DNA of 49,509 nucleotides, from NCBI RefSeq assembly GCF_010093225.1, contig NZ_PDWM01000022.1:1-49509 (forward strand), in the 5' to 3' direction. Each line of letters opens with the position of its first letter. The first letter of the stretch is position 1. Shown here piece after piece: positions 7,852 through 22,595 of the stretch. This DNA comes from Pseudoxanthomonas koreensis (lineage in GTDB: Bacteria > Pseudomonadota > Gammaproteobacteria > Xanthomonadales > Xanthomonadaceae). The notes beneath the pieces were generated by a model. It had not been told where the DNA came from, made no database searches, and worked only from the letters and a program-made list of their open reading frames with translations. Position numbers and translations under genes: made by a program.

Positions 7852-8892
7852 TCACGGGCCGGACGCGGCCAGGGCCTGTGTCGTTTCGACGAAGCGCGAC
7901 AGGGCCTGGCGCGCGGCGCCGCTGTCGATCGCCTGGCGGGCGCGGACGAGGCCGTCGTCGATGTCCGTGGCCACGCCGGCCACGTACAGCGCGGCGGCGG
8001 CGTTGAGGGCGACGATCTCGCGCGCGGGACCGGTGGCGCCTTCGAGCACGCCCAGCAGCATGGCGCGCGATTCGGCCGGGTCGGCCACCTTGAGGTTGCG
8101 GCTGGCGGACATGGGGATGCCGAAGTCCTCGGGATGGACTTCGTACTCGCGGACTTCGCCGTCGCGCAGTTCGCCGACCATGGTGGCGGCGCCGAGCGAG
8201 AGTTCGTCCATGCCATCGCGACCCCAGACCACCAGCGCGCGCTCGGCGCCCAGCTCCTGCAGCACGCGCGCCTGGATGCCGACCAGGTCGGGGTGGAAAA
8301 CGCCCATCAGGATGTTCGGTGCGCCGGCCGGGTTGGTCAGCGGGCCGAGGATGTTGAAGATGGTGCGCACGCCCATTTCGCGGCGCACCGGCGCGACCAC
8401 CTTCATCGCGGGGTGGTGAATCGGGGAGAACATGAAGCCCATGCCGCAGCGGTCGATCGACTCGGCGACCTGCTCCGGCTGCAGTTCGATGCTGGCGCCC
8501 AGCGCCTCGAGCGCGTCGGCGCTGCCGGACTTCGACGACACGCTGCGGTTGCCGTGCTTGGCCACCCGCGCGCCGGCGGCGGCGACCACGAACATCGAGC
8601 AGGTGGAGATGTTGAAGGTGTGCGAACCATCGCCGCCGGTGCCGACGATGTCGACCAGGTGGGTACGGTCGGCCACTTCCACGGTGCGCGAAAACTCGCG
8701 CATGACCTCGGCGGCGCCGGCGATCTCGCCGACGGTTTCCTTCTTCACCCGCAGGCCGGTGAGGATCGCCGCGGTCATCACCGGGGAGACGTCGCCACGC
8801 ATGATCTGGCGCATAAGGCCGACCATCTCGTCGTGGAAGATTTCGCGGTGTTCGATGGTGCGCTGGAGCGCTTCCTGGGGGGTGATGGTCAT
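7852..8892 (-). CDS. trpD: Anthranilate phosphoribosyltransferase
   Basis: A 346-residue TrpD that joins anthranilate to PRPP. The glycine-rich PRPP site is [17 protein letters not shown] near residues 84-100, followed by [15 protein letters not shown] near residues 113-127. It is the stand-alone form, not fused to TrpG. The trpE and trpG genes that often precede it in xanthomonads are not in front of it here. Instead the atp operon ends 113 bases upstream on the same strand, with only a weak terminator between. Confidence 0.97.
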   Translation of the reverse strand: MTITPQEALQRTIEHREIFHDEMVGLMRQIMRGDVSPVMTAAILTGLRVKKETVGEIAGAAEVMREFSRTVEVADRTHLVDIVGTGGDGSHTFNISTCSMFVVAAAGARVAKHGNRSVSSKSGSADALEALGASIELQPEQVAESIDRCGMGFMFSPIHHPAMKVVAPVRREMGVRTIFNILGPLTNPAGAPNILMGVFHPDLVGIQARVLQELGAERALVVWGRDGMDELSLGAATMVGELRDGEVREYEVHPEDFGIPMSASRNLKVADPAESRAMLLGVLEGATGPAREIVALNAAAALYVAGVATDIDDGLVRARQAIDSGAARQALSRFVETTQALAASGP

Positions 8893-8945
8893 GCTGGCGC
8901 CGATGAACAGGGGAACCCCGCGAGTCTAGGCTTTTTTGAACGCGA

Positions 8946-8969
8946 AACGCCGGCCATGGGGCCGGCGTT
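8946..8969 (-). terminator. Stem-loop between atpC and trpD
   Basis: A ten-base-pair perfect stem, AACGCCGGCC with GGCCGGCGTT and loop ATGG, lies 36 bases after atpC. On the minus strand it is followed by TCGCGTTC rather than a T-run. Termination may be incomplete, allowing atp transcripts to reach trpDC. Confidence 0.45.
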
Positions 8970-9005
8970 CGTGGAGCTGGCGCGCGGCCCGGGGCCGGCG
9001 CAGGC

Positions 9006-9431
9006 TCAGTGCTTGAGGTTGCGGCGCAGGCGTTCGAGCGCCTGCAGCTGGGCGGAGACTTCGGCCAGGCGCTTCTGCGCCTCGGCCACTTCCAGCGCTT
9101 CGCCGCGGTTGGCCAGCACGCGCTCGGCTTCTTCCTTGGCCTTGCGCACCGCGGCCTCGTCGATGTCCTGGGCGCGGATCGCGGTGTCGGCCAGCACGGT
9201 CACCACCTGCGGCTGCACTTCGAGGATGCCGCCGGAGATGGCGAAGTCCAGCTGGGTGCCGTCGGGCAGGGTCACCACGACCTTGCCGGGCTTGAGCCGG
9301 GTGATCAGCGGCGCGTGGCGCGGCGCGATACCCAGCTCGCCCAGTTCGCCGGTGGCCACGACCAGGGTGGCTTCGCCGTGGAAGATCTCCTGCTCGGCGC
9401 TGACGATGTCGCAACGGATGGTGGTGGTCAT
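9006..9431 (-). CDS. atpC: ATP synthase epsilon subunit
   Basis: A 141-residue epsilon chain with the N-terminal beta-sandwich ([39 protein letters not shown]) and a C-terminal helical hairpin rich in Ala, Glu and Arg. It couples the gamma rotor to the c-ring and can inhibit hydrolysis. Last gene of the atp operon. It starts at ATG 9431, separated from atpD by 115 bases with two strong stem-loops, an unusually wide gap for this operon. Confidence 0.96.
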   Translation of the reverse strand: MTTTIRCDIVSAEQEIFHGEATLVVATGELGELGIAPRHAPLITRLKPGKVVVTLPDGTQLDFAISGGILEVQPQVVTVLADTAIRAQDIDEAAVRKAKEEAERVLANRGEALEVAEAQKRLAEVSAQLQALERLRRNLKH

Positions 9432-9484
9432 GCTCTGCTTCTCTTCCGTGTCGCCTGCGGCCGCTCGGGCCGGGGCTGGGGATG

Positions 9485-9538
9485 CGAAGCGGGCGCCCTG
9501 GCCCGCTTCGTGGCGCCTCCCCGCGGGCGGGGAGGCGC
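9485..9538 (-). other. Two tandem stem-loops between atpD and atpC
   Basis: In minus-strand order, 9513-9538 folds as a ten-base-pair stem (GCGCCTCCCC with GGGGAGGCGC). Then 9485-9510 folds as another ten-base-pair stem (CGAAGCGGGC with GCCCGCTTCG). Neither has a T-run. They may stabilise the 3' end of the atpD message or lower atpC expression relative to the beta subunit. Confidence 0.55.
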
Positions 9539-9546
9539 GGCGGCCA

Positions 9547-11046
<1,500 letters not shown>

Positions 11047-11910
11047 TCAAACCGCCGCAGCACCGCCGACGATTTCCGAAATTTCCTGCGTGATCGCCGC
11101 CTGGCGGGCCTTGTTGTAGACCAGGTTCAGCGTGCCGATCAGCTTGGTCGCGTTGTCGCTGGCGGACTTCATCGCCACCATGCGCGCGGCGTGCTCGGAG
11201 GCCACGTTTTCCAGCAGCGCCTGGTACACCAGCGACTCCAGGTAGCGGATCAGCACGTGGTCCAGCACGGTCGGCGCGTCCGGCTCGTAGATGTAGTCCC
11301 AGTCGTGGCTCGGTACCCCGGCCTTCACCGGCGGCAGCGGCAGCAGCTGGTCGAAGGTGGCCTTCTGGCTCATCGTGTTGACGAAGTGGTTGTAGACCAG
11401 GAACACCCGGTCCACCTCGCCGTCGATGTACGACTGCAGCAGGATCTTGACCACGCCGCGCAGGTCGTCCAGGCGCGGCACGTCGCCCAGGTGGGAGACG
11501 GATCCGACCATGTTCACCTTGATCCGGCGGAAGAAGGCCTGCGCCTTCTGCCCAACGGTGACCATGTCCACTTCCACGCCCTGTTCGTTGAGCTGGCGGA
11601 TCTCGCCCAGCAGCTTGCGGAACAGGTTGTTGTTCAGGCCGCCGGCCAGGCCGCGGTCCGACGACACCACGATGTAGCCGACCCGCTTGACCTGCTCGCG
11701 CTCGACCAGGAACGGGTGCTGGTAATCGGTGTTGGCCTGGGCCAGGTGGCCGATCACCTGCCGCATCGCGCTGGTGTAGGGGCGCGAGGTGCGCATCCGC
11801 TCCTGTGCCTTGCGGATCTTGGAGGCCGAGACCATCTCCAGCGCGCGGGTCACCTTGCGGGTGTTCTGCACGCTCTTGATCTTGGTTTTGATTTCGCGTC
11901 CGCCAGCCAT
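11047..11910 (-). CDS. atpG: ATP synthase gamma subunit
   Basis: A 287-residue central-stalk protein. It starts [20 protein letters not shown], contains [18 protein letters not shown] near residues 77-94 and ends in the long C-terminal coiled coil ([20 protein letters not shown]). It transmits rotation from the c-ring to the alpha/beta head. It starts 13 bases after atpA, in the standard atpAGDC order. Confidence 0.98.
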   Translation of the reverse strand: MAGGREIKTKIKSVQNTRKVTRALEMVSASKIRKAQERMRTSRPYTSAMRQVIGHLAQANTDYQHPFLVEREQVKRVGYIVVSSDRGLAGGLNNNLFRKLLGEIRQLNEQGVEVDMVTVGQKAQAFFRRIKVNMVGSVSHLGDVPRLDDLRGVVKILLQSYIDGEVDRVFLVYNHFVNTMSQKATFDQLLPLPPVKAGVPSHDWDYIYEPDAPTVLDHVLIRYLESLVYQALLENVASEHAARMVAMKSASDNATKLIGTLNLVYNKARQAAITQEISEIVGGAAAV

Positions 11911-11923
11911 GATCGTCCTGCCC

Positions 11924-13471
<1,548 letters not shown>

Positions 13472-13543
13472 TCTGGTTTCCTTGGAGTCGCTGGCCCGGG
13501 TGAAAGATCCGGTGTTCGCGACCTGAAAAGTGAACTGTGTGGA

Positions 13544-14071
13544 TCAGCCCGCCAGCGCCGTCTGCAGGCGCGCGAGCTTGCCCTTGAGCGAACCGTCGAT
13601 CACCACGTCGCCGGCGTCGATCACCGCGCCGCCGATCAGGCTGGCGTCCACGGCGGTCTCCAGCTCGACCTCGCGGCCGAAACGGCGCTTCAGCGCGCCG
13701 CGCAGCTTCTCGACCTCATCGGCCGACAGCGCGGTGGCGGAGGTGACCGTGGCGCGGACCAGCTGCTGCCCCTCGGCGCGCAGTTGCTCGAACAGCCCGG
13801 CGACCTCGGCCAGCAACTGCAGGCGCCCGGCATCGGCGAGCAGGCCGAGGAAGCGGCTGAACGACGCCTCCGCGTCCTGCGGCGCCAGCAGCGCGATCGC
13901 CTGTTCGCGGGTCAGCTCCGGGTTGAGCAGCAGGCCGGCCACGCGCGGGTCGGAGGCGACCTGGGCGGCGAAGCCCAGCGCCTGCGACCATGCGTCGAGG
14001 CGGCCTTCGTCGCGCGCGGCGGCGAACGCGGCACGGGCGTAGGGACGGGCGAGAGTAAGGGCCTGGCTCAT
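13544..14071 (-). CDS. atpH: ATP synthase delta subunit
   Basis: A 175-residue OSCP/delta protein that ties the peripheral stalk to the top of F1. It begins MSQALTLARPYARAAFAAAR and ends with the family's C-terminal block near VDASLIGGAVIDAGDVVIDG. It starts 13 bases after atpF. Confidence 0.97.
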   Translation of the reverse strand: MSQALTLARPYARAAFAAARDEGRLDAWSQALGFAAQVASDPRVAGLLLNPELTREQAIALLAPQDAEASFSRFLGLLADAGRLQLLAEVAGLFEQLRAEGQQLVRATVTSATALSADEVEKLRGALKRRFGREVELETAVDASLIGGAVIDAGDVVIDGSLKGKLARLQTALAG

Positions 14072-14084
14072 TCAGATCGCTCCG

Positions 14085-14555
14085 TCAAAGCTGCGCGGCC
14101 AGCTCGTCCAGCAACGCCTTGTGCGCGTTGGCGTCGATCTCGCGATGCAGGAGCTTCTCGGCGCCGCCCACGGCCAGCGCGGACACCTGCTTGCGCAGGT
14201 CCTCGCGGGCGCGGTTGGCGGAGGCGTCGATCTCGGCCTGCGCGATCGTCTTCTGGCGGCCGGCCTCGGCGAGGGCCTCCTCGCGGGCAGCGTCGACGAT
14301 CTGGTTGGCGCGCGTGTGGGCCTGGTCGATGATCTCGTTGGCCTTGCCGCGGGCTTCCTTCAGCAGGTCGTTGACCTTGTCCTGGGCCTGCGCGAGGTCC
14401 TTCTGGCTGCGGTCGGCCGCGGCCAGGCCCTCGGCGATCTTCTGCTGGCGCTCCTCGATGGCCTTGAGCAGCGGCGGCCAGATGAAGGCGGCGATCAGCC
14501 AGATCAGTGCGGCAAAAGCCAGCGCCTGGGCGATAAGGGTCAGATTGATGCTCAT
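14085..14555 (-). CDS. atpF: ATP synthase b subunit
   Basis: A 156-residue b chain: one N-terminal membrane helix (residues about 5-25, [20 protein letters not shown]) followed by a long charged coiled coil ([20 protein letters not shown]) that dimerises as the peripheral stalk. It lies between atpE and atpH. The 121 bases before it hold several GC stem-loops. Confidence 0.97.
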   Translation of the reverse strand: MSINLTLIAQALAFAALIWLIAAFIWPPLLKAIEERQQKIAEGLAAADRSQKDLAQAQDKVNDLLKEARGKANEIIDQAHTRANQIVDAAREEALAEAGRQKTIAQAEIDASANRAREDLRKQVSALAVGGAEKLLHREIDANAHKALLDELAAQL

Positions 14556-14676
14556 GGGTGCGCTCTGCCTGTGCTCGGGGCACCTGCGGCCATATGGCCG
14601 GCAGGTTGCCCGCTGGCTGCCGCCGTCCGCTCAGCGGATCGACGGCAGGTCCGAATGTCGGTCCGGGGACCGGCGA

Positions 14677-15832
<1,156 letters not shown>

Positions 15833-15889
15833 GGTTCCGGGTTTCCTGTTGTAACGACTTGTTGATCTGAATCAGTTGTCCAGCACGAT

Positions 15890-16258
15890 CTACTTGCCCA
15901 GCGCCAGCGCGACCAGCTGCGCCAGCAGGACCGTCACCGCCGCGACCAGCATCGGCAGGGGCGGCAACCCGAAGGCCAGCACGCCCGCCACCAGCACCGC
16001 GGCCAGCACCAGCCACTTGGCCACTACCGCCGCCACCAGCCGGGCCAGCGCCGGGAGCGCGGCATCGATGCCGCCACCCAGCGCGATCCGCGCCGACAGC
16101 CACCCCGCCAGGACCACCGCACCGCCGCCGACCAGCGCCGCTGCCGCTGCGCGCGGCCCCTGCCAGAGGCAGGCCAGCGCGACCAGCAACGTCACTGCTA
16201 CCTGCCAGGCAATCGCGCGACCGGCCTGTCGCCGGCCTGCGGCAACGGAGTTCAGCAC
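15890..16258 (-). CDS. atpI: ATP synthase subunit I
   Basis: A 122-residue hydrophobic protein with about four membrane helices and few sequence landmarks. It is identified mainly by place: first gene of the atp operon, 57 bases before atpB. AtpI is a chaperone that helps c-ring assembly and is dispensable in E. coli. The start is taken as GTG 16258 (VLNSVAAGRRQAGRAIAWQ), since upstream codons in the frame are not conserved-looking and a promoter lies 60-90 bases upstream. Confidence 0.85.
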   Translation of the reverse strand: MLNSVAAGRRQAGRAIAWQVAVTLLVALACLWQGPRAAAAALVGGGAVVLAGWLSARIALGGGIDAALPALARLVAAVVAKWLVLAAVLVAGVLAFGLPPLPMLVAAVTVLLAQLVALALGK

Positions 16259-16319
16259 GTGAGGTTTACCTGCGGGAGTCAGCGGAGGTGGGCAAAAACT
16301 CGCCCTGCCGAGCCGCAGA

Positions 16320-16349
16320 AGTATAGCAGCGGGGCATTTTCGGGGACAA
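16320..16349 (-). promoter_or_regulatory. Promoter of the atp operon
   Basis: TTGTCC (16344-16349) and TATACT (16320-16325) on the minus strand are 18 bases apart. The -10 box matches five of six bases. The predicted start near 16313 gives a leader of about 55 bases to the atpI GTG. Confidence 0.65.
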
Positions 16350-16351
16350 CC

Positions 16352-16476
16352 GCCGGAGGTCCCCCCTCCGGCCTTTGGAACTTCCCCGGCGGGGCCCGGT
16401 CCGATCCTGTGCCGGGACGGAGAACCTCGTCGGTCCAGTCCGGGCGCCAGGGCCCCGGCATGCCGGGGCCTTTTTT
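16352..16476 (+). ncRNA. Candidate plus-strand small RNA ending in a terminator
   Basis: A GC-rich segment with several possible stems ends in a textbook terminator on the plus strand, although both flanking genes are on the minus strand. The hairpin at 16352-16372 exposes a C-rich loop, a feature of some xanthomonad small RNAs such as sX13. No clear plus-strand promoter was found, so the 5' end is a guess and this is only a candidate. Confidence 0.3.
16451..16476 (+). terminator. Orphan intrinsic terminator
   Basis: GGCCCCGG-CATG-CCGGGGCC followed by TTTTTT. The T-run is on the plus strand only, so it does not serve lpd or the atp operon. Confidence 0.85.
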
Positions 16477-16587
16477 GTGCGAAGTGGGGCGTTGGGCGAC
16501 GTTTGCGGGGGAATCGGCGGGGTTTCAGGGATTCCGCGAGTGGGCGATATCCCGGGGCGCGGATGAACGTCGGGTTTCGGGCGTGGT

Positions 16588-16615
16588 CGGGTCGCCCACT
16601 GAAGTGGGCTCCTAC
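16588..16615 (-). repeat. Solo GTAG-type REP after lpd
   Basis: On the minus strand it runs from GTAGGAGCCC to GGGCGACCCG with a short hairpin between (CCCACTTCAGTGGG). It is one half of the composite units seen elsewhere in the window, here without its inverted partner. It starts 18 bases after the lpd stop. Confidence 0.8.
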
Positions 16616-16632
16616 AGGGGGGCGGCGGCGGG

Positions 16633-18456
<1,824 letters not shown>

Positions 18457-18469
18457 GTCCGCGCCTCCG

Positions 18470-19885
18470 TTACAGCAGCACGCGGCGCATGTCCGCGAGG
18501 ACCTGGGCCAGGTAGCTGGTGAAGCGCGCGGCGGCGGCGCCGTCGATCACGCGGTGGTCGTAGCTCAGCGACAGCGGCAGGGTCAGGCGCGGCACGAACT
18601 GCTTGCCGTCCCACACCGGCTGCTGGCTGGACCGGGACACGCCCAGGATCGCCACTTCCGGTGCATTGATGATCGGCGTGAACGCGGTGCCGCCGATGCC
18701 GCCCAGCGAGCTGATCGAGAAGCAGCCGCCGGACATGTCGGCCGGGCCGAGCTTGCCGTCGCGCGCCTTCTTCGCCAGCTCGCCCATTTCCTGCGCGATC
18801 TGCAGCACGCCCTTTTTGTCGACATCGCGGATCACCGGCACGACCAGCCCGTTGGGCGTGTCGGCGGCGAAGCCGATGTGGCAGTACTTCTTCAGGGTCA
18901 GGTTCTCGCCGGTCGCGTCGAGCGAGGCGTTGAAATCCGGGAACTGCTTCAGCGCCGCGGCGCTGGCCTTGAGCAGGAACGCAAGCATGGTCAGCTTGAT
19001 GCCGGACTTGGCCTTCTCCTGCTCCTTGTTGAGCTGCACGCGCAGCTCTTCCAGCTCGGTGATGTCGGCCTGGTCGAACTGGGTGACGTGCGGGATCATC
19101 GCCCAGTTGCGCGCCAGGTTGGCGCCGGAGATCTTCTTGATCCGCGACAGCGGCTGGGTCTCGACTTCGCCGAACTTGCCGAAGTCGACCTTCGGCCACG
19201 GCAGCAGGTTGAGGCCGCCGCCGGCCGCGGATGCGCCGGCCGCCGCCGGCACGCCGCCGGACAGCGCCGCCTTGACGTAACGCTGCACGTCTTCCTTCGA
19301 AATGCGACCGCCGCGCTCGCTGCCCTTGACCTGGGCCAGGTCGACGCCGAGCTCGCGCGCGAACAGGCGCACGGCCGGGCTCGCGTACGGCACCTGGTCG
19401 GGCAGCACGCTGGCCGCGCCGAATTCGACCGGCGGAGTACGCGGCGACTTGGCTTCCGCATCGCTGCCACCCTTGCCGGCCGGTGCGGCCTCCGCCTGCG
19501 CGATCTCGCGCCGGGCGATGCCGTCGGGTTCGGCGGCGACCGCCACCGGCTCGACCTTGGCGCCGGTCTCGGCCGCCTTCACCGGTGCCGGTGCGGACTC
19601 CGCCTTGGCCGGGGCAGGCGTGGCGGCCACGGCCGCGGCATCGCCGGCGACCTCGATCAGCGCGACCACGCTGCCTTCGGACAAGGTGTCGCCGAGCTTG
19701 ACCTTGAGCTCCTTCACCACGCCGGCGAAGGGTGCCGGCACTTCCAGCGTGGCCTTGTCCGACTCCAGCGTGACCAGGCCCTGGTCCTTGGCCACGGTGT
19801 CGCCGGCGGCGACCAGGACTTCGATGACGGGGACGTCGCTGTAATCCCCGATGTCGGGGACGCGCGCTTCCTTGATTTCGGCCAT
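18470..19885 (-). CDS. aceF: Dihydrolipoamide acetyltransferase (pyruvate dehydrogenase E2)
   Basis: A 471-residue E2 with one N-terminal lipoyl domain ([18 protein letters not shown]), an Ala/Glu/Pro linker, a peripheral-subunit-binding domain near residues 165-200 ([20 protein letters not shown]) and the catalytic trimer domain. Near the C terminus is the active-site motif [13 protein letters not shown]. It transfers acetyl groups to CoA. The start is the ATG at 19885 ([20 protein letters not shown]). The E1 gene aceE is not in this window. Confidence 0.96.
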   Translation of the reverse strand: MAEIKEARVPDIGDYSDVPVIEVLVAAGDTVAKDQGLVTLESDKATLEVPAPFAGVVKELKVKLGDTLSEGSVVALIEVAGDAAAVAATPAPAKAESAPAPVKAAETGAKVEPVAVAAEPDGIARREIAQAEAAPAGKGGSDAEAKSPRTPPVEFGAASVLPDQVPYASPAVRLFARELGVDLAQVKGSERGGRISKEDVQRYVKAALSGGVPAAAGASAAGGGLNLLPWPKVDFGKFGEVETQPLSRIKKISGANLARNWAMIPHVTQFDQADITELEELRVQLNKEQEKAKSGIKLTMLAFLLKASAAALKQFPDFNASLDATGENLTLKKYCHIGFAADTPNGLVVPVIRDVDKKGVLQIAQEMGELAKKARDGKLGPADMSGGCFSISSLGGIGGTAFTPIINAPEVAILGVSRSSQQPVWDGKQFVPRLTLPLSLSYDHRVIDGAAAARFTSYLAQVLADMRRVLL

Positions 19886-19922
19886 GCCTGGACTCCGGCG
19901 GGGGATGCGGGGAAAGACCCCT

Positions 19923-19951
19923 ATTGTGTCCGCCTGCGCCGCACCCGCCAA
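19923..19951 (-). promoter_or_regulatory. Candidate promoter for aceF-lpd
   Basis: TTGGCG (19946-19951) and CACAAT (19923-19928) on the minus strand, 17 bases apart, four matches each. It would give a leader of about 30 bases. Confidence 0.4.
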
Positions 19952-20113
19952 CCTCCGTGGCCGCGACGGCGATGTCTCGCGGATTTGTCCCGGGACTGGT
20001 TTCAGAAGAGACCGAATCGGCTGGAAAGGCGCCCTTCAGTACGCGGGCGGATGTTGCTGTGCCCATTCGGTCACGGCCATCCCGGCGCATTCACCGCCCG
20101 GAATGCCGCGGGC

Positions 20114-20860
20114 CTACCCCGCCGACCCGCCCCACACCAGCCGCCGGAAATCGAAGCCCGCCTCGATCCGCGGCTTGACCACCTGGAAGAACGGCGAGAC
20201 GTCGAAGTCGCGCGGCGTGTACAGGCTGTAGTGGCGGATGTGCAGGATTTCCTCGCGGGTGCGGCGTCCGGCGGCGGTGCCGATGTCGAGCAGTTCGATT
20301 TCCGGCAGGATCGGGTAGCGGATCGATTCGAACGCCTGCGCCAGCAGGGTCGAGCAGATCGCGCGGGTCGGCTCGCCGCTGCCCAGGGCGAGCATGCGCC
20401 GCTTCAGCGGATCGGGCACCGGCGGTTGCCACAGCAGGTAGCGCGCCAGGTCGAACCCGTTCTTCAGGTCATAGCGGTCGCCGACCCGGGCCAGCATGTA
20501 GCCGGCCACCCTGCCGATCTCCTCCGGCGCCAGGCCCACCGGGCGGCAGATCCGCGCGTGCAGCCCGGCGAATTCGCTGAGCGGCACCGTGCGCACGCCG
20601 GTGTGGATGTCGGCGTCCACGAACATCGGTTCGCCGCCGTCCTGCTCCACGCCCAGGCACAGCGCCGCGTGCGACCAGGTGGACTGGGTCAGGTACTTGA
20701 TCGCGCTGGCGAAGCGGCTGGTGCCTTCGACCAGCAACACGTCGCCTCGGCGCAGGGTCGCGGCCAGCAGTTCCGGGCGGCTGCTGGGGCCGCGCGCGTA
20801 GCCTTCGCGCGGTTGCGCGAGGAAGCGCGCCAACCGCCCGCCGAGCATCGCCAACGCCAT
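20114..20860 (-). CDS. YiiX/YebB-like NlpC/P60-family cysteine hydrolase
   Basis: A 248-residue protein of the permuted papain-like (YiiX) fold. The probable catalytic His is in QSTWSHAALCLG and the Cys in RAICSTLLAQAF, the order expected for the permuted branch. The start is the ATG at 20860, with GGAGG eight bases before it. The frame is open further upstream only because it runs through a REP element. No signal peptide is evident. Substrate unknown; relatives act on lipids, amides or peptidoglycan. It stands alone, 228 bases from the aceF start. Confidence 0.75.
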   Translation of the reverse strand: MALAMLGGRLARFLAQPREGYARGPSSRPELLAATLRRGDVLLVEGTSRFASAIKYLTQSTWSHAALCLGVEQDGGEPMFVDADIHTGVRTVPLSEFAGLHARICRPVGLAPEEIGRVAGYMLARVGDRYDLKNGFDLARYLLWQPPVPDPLKRRMLALGSGEPTRAICSTLLAQAFESIRYPILPEIELLDIGTAAGRRTREEILHIRHYSLYTPRDFDVSPFFQVVKPRIEAGFDFRRLVWGGSAG

Positions 20861-20920
20861 CGCGCTCCTCCGCCTCCGGCCCGGCGACAGGCTAACCGAT
20901 GCCGCCCTGCCGCCCCCCCT

Positions 20921-21052
20921 GTAGGAGCCCACTTCAGGGGGCGACCCGACGGCCTGTCCGAAGCCTGCGCTGGACGCGGCCACTCCGGATGCGGCGCGTT
21001 GAACATGGCGTCACCGGGCGCCGTCGGGTCGCCCCCTGAAGTGGGCTCCTAC
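20921..21052. repeat. Composite GTAG REP unit, 132 bp
   Basis: Two REP halves in inverted orientation. The left one starts GTAGGAGCCC at 20921 and the right one ends GGGCTCCTAC at 21052, so both GTAG ends face outward. A 73-base spacer contains GGACGC and GCGTTGAA. It lies between the YiiX gene and the DMT gene, upstream of one and downstream of the other. Confidence 0.85.
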
Positions 21053-21065
21053 AGGAGGCGCGCGG

Positions 21066-21965
21066 TCAGGAGTGGTCCAGCGGCGGCGCGCGCTCCGCGC
21101 CGACCACGCGTTCGCGGCGCAGCAGGTACAGCCCGCTGGCCACGATGATCGCCGCGCCGGTCCAGGTGGCCGCGTCGGGCAGCGTGCGCCACAGCAGCCA
21201 GTCCCAGCCGATCACCCAGACCAGGCCGGTGTATTCCAGCGGCGCGATCAGCGACGCGTCGCCGCGCATGAAAGCACTGGTCAGCGCGATCTGGCCGAAT
21301 GCCCCGGCCAGGCCCATGCCCAGGATCAGCACTGCATGCTCCCAGCGCAGCGGCACCCAGCCCGGGATCGCCGCCAGGCCCGCGCCCACCGCCATGATCA
21401 GCAGGAACCACACCACCATCGACTGCGGCGTGTCGGTGCGGGTGAGCAGGCTCACCGTCACCGCGGCGATGGCGTAGGCGGTGGCTGCCAGCAGCACCAT
21501 CAACCCCGGCAGCGAAATGAGCCCGTCCACGCCCGGCCGCAGCACCACGATCACCCCGACCAGCCCGATCGCGATCGCCGTCCAGCGCCGCGGCCCGACC
21601 TTCTCGCCCAGCAGCGGCACCGACAGCGCCGCCACCAGCAGCGGGGCGACGAAGTAGATGGTGTAGGCGGTGGACAGCGGCATCCGCTTCAGCGCGAACA
21701 CGAAGCAGCCGATCATCGCCATGCCCAGCACGCCACGCAGCAGGTGCAGGCTCCAACGCACCGGCACGATCGAGCGCGGCCCGGCGGTGGCCAGCACCCA
21801 CACCAGCACGAACGGCAGCGACGCCGCGCCGCGCAGCATCGTCACCTGCAGCGGCGGATAGTGCGCGGCCAGCAGCTTCATGCCCGCGTCCATCACCGTG
21901 AAGCTGGCGACGGCGGCGAGCATCCAGCCGGCGGCGGCCAGGGGGGAGCGCGAAGGCGGGGACAT
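21066..21965 (-). CDS. EamA/DMT-family transporter
   Basis: A 299-residue protein with ten predicted membrane helices as two EamA repeats (residues about 10-140 and 150-285), ending in a short charged tail. Helix ends such as LSTAYTIYFVAPLLVAALSV and LEYTGLVWVIGWDWLL fit RhaT/RarD-type exporters. Substrate unknown. The start ATG at 21965 lies just seven bases after a GATAAT (21972-21977), so the message may be leaderless. The stop is 14 bases from a REP unit. Confidence 0.88.
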   Translation of the reverse strand: MSPPSRSPLAAAGWMLAAVASFTVMDAGMKLLAAHYPPLQVTMLRGAASLPFVLVWVLATAGPRSIVPVRWSLHLLRGVLGMAMIGCFVFALKRMPLSTAYTIYFVAPLLVAALSVPLLGEKVGPRRWTAIAIGLVGVIVVLRPGVDGLISLPGLMVLLAATAYAIAAVTVSLLTRTDTPQSMVVWFLLIMAVGAGLAAIPGWVPLRWEHAVLILGMGLAGAFGQIALTSAFMRGDASLIAPLEYTGLVWVIGWDWLLWRTLPDAATWTGAAIIVASGLYLLRRERVVGAERAPPLDHS

Positions 21966-22102
21966 GCCGGCATTATCGCTTGGCGGCGATGGCCCCGGCA
22001 GCGGCGGCACGGCACGTGCGGCGCCGCGCGGGTGGCCTTTCCCCGCAGGCGGGCCATGGGCCGGGGTAAAATACGCGGCCCGTGCCCCACCGGAACCTGC
22101 CC

Positions 22103-22585
22103 ATGCCCTCCTTCGATGTCGTCTCCGAAGTCGACACCCACGAACTGACCAACGCGGTCGACCAGGCCAGCCGCGAGCTGACCACCCGCTTCGACTTCAA
22201 GGGCGTGGACGCGAAGTTCGCGCTGGAAGACAGCGTGGTCAGCCAGTCCGCGCCCAGCGACTTCCAGCTCAAGCAGATGACCGACATCCTCAAGCAGCGG
22301 CTGACCGCCCGCGGGATCGACATCCGCTGCCTGGAATTCGGCGAGGTGGAAACCAACCTGGCCGGCGCGCGGCAGAAGGTCACGATCAAGCAGGGCATCG
22401 AGCGCGAGACGGCGAAGAAGATCCAGGCCTCGCTCAAGGACGCCAAGCTCAAGGTCGACAGCCAGATCAACGGCGACAAGCTGCGGGTGAACGGCAAGAA
22501 GCGCGACGACCTGCAGGAGGCGATCGCGCTGCTGCGCAAGGCCGACTTCGGCATCCCGCTGCAGTTCGAGAACTTCCGCGACTGA
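22103..22585 (+). CDS. yajQ: YajQ-family cyclic di-GMP-binding protein
   Basis: A 160-residue YajQ with the characteristic N terminus MPSFDVVSEVDTHELTNAVD and the KVTIKQGIERETAKKIQASL block near residues 93-112. The family is a nucleic-acid-binding fold. The Xanthomonas member XC_3703 binds cyclic di-GMP and affects virulence. The start is the ATG at 22103, since an ATG-less upstream stretch and TAAAAT at 22067-22072 mark the promoter side. It is followed ten bases later by the DUF1415 gene. Confidence 0.95.
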   Translation: MPSFDVVSEVDTHELTNAVDQASRELTTRFDFKGVDAKFALEDSVVSQSAPSDFQLKQMTDILKQRLTARGIDIRCLEFGEVETNLAGARQKVTIKQGIERETAKKIQASLKDAKLKVDSQINGDKLRVNGKKRDDLQEAIALLRKADFGIPLQFENFRD

Positions 22586-22595
22586 GCCGCCAACG

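Larger units (their letters stand above)
16259..16632. other. Intergenic region between atpI and lpd
   Basis: This 374-base gap holds the atp promoter (minus strand), an eight-base-pair hairpin with loop TCCCC at 16352-16372, a plus-strand terminator at 16451-16476, and a solo REP at 16588-16615. No coding frame is convincing. The plus-strand terminator has no known gene in front of it. Confidence 0.6.
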
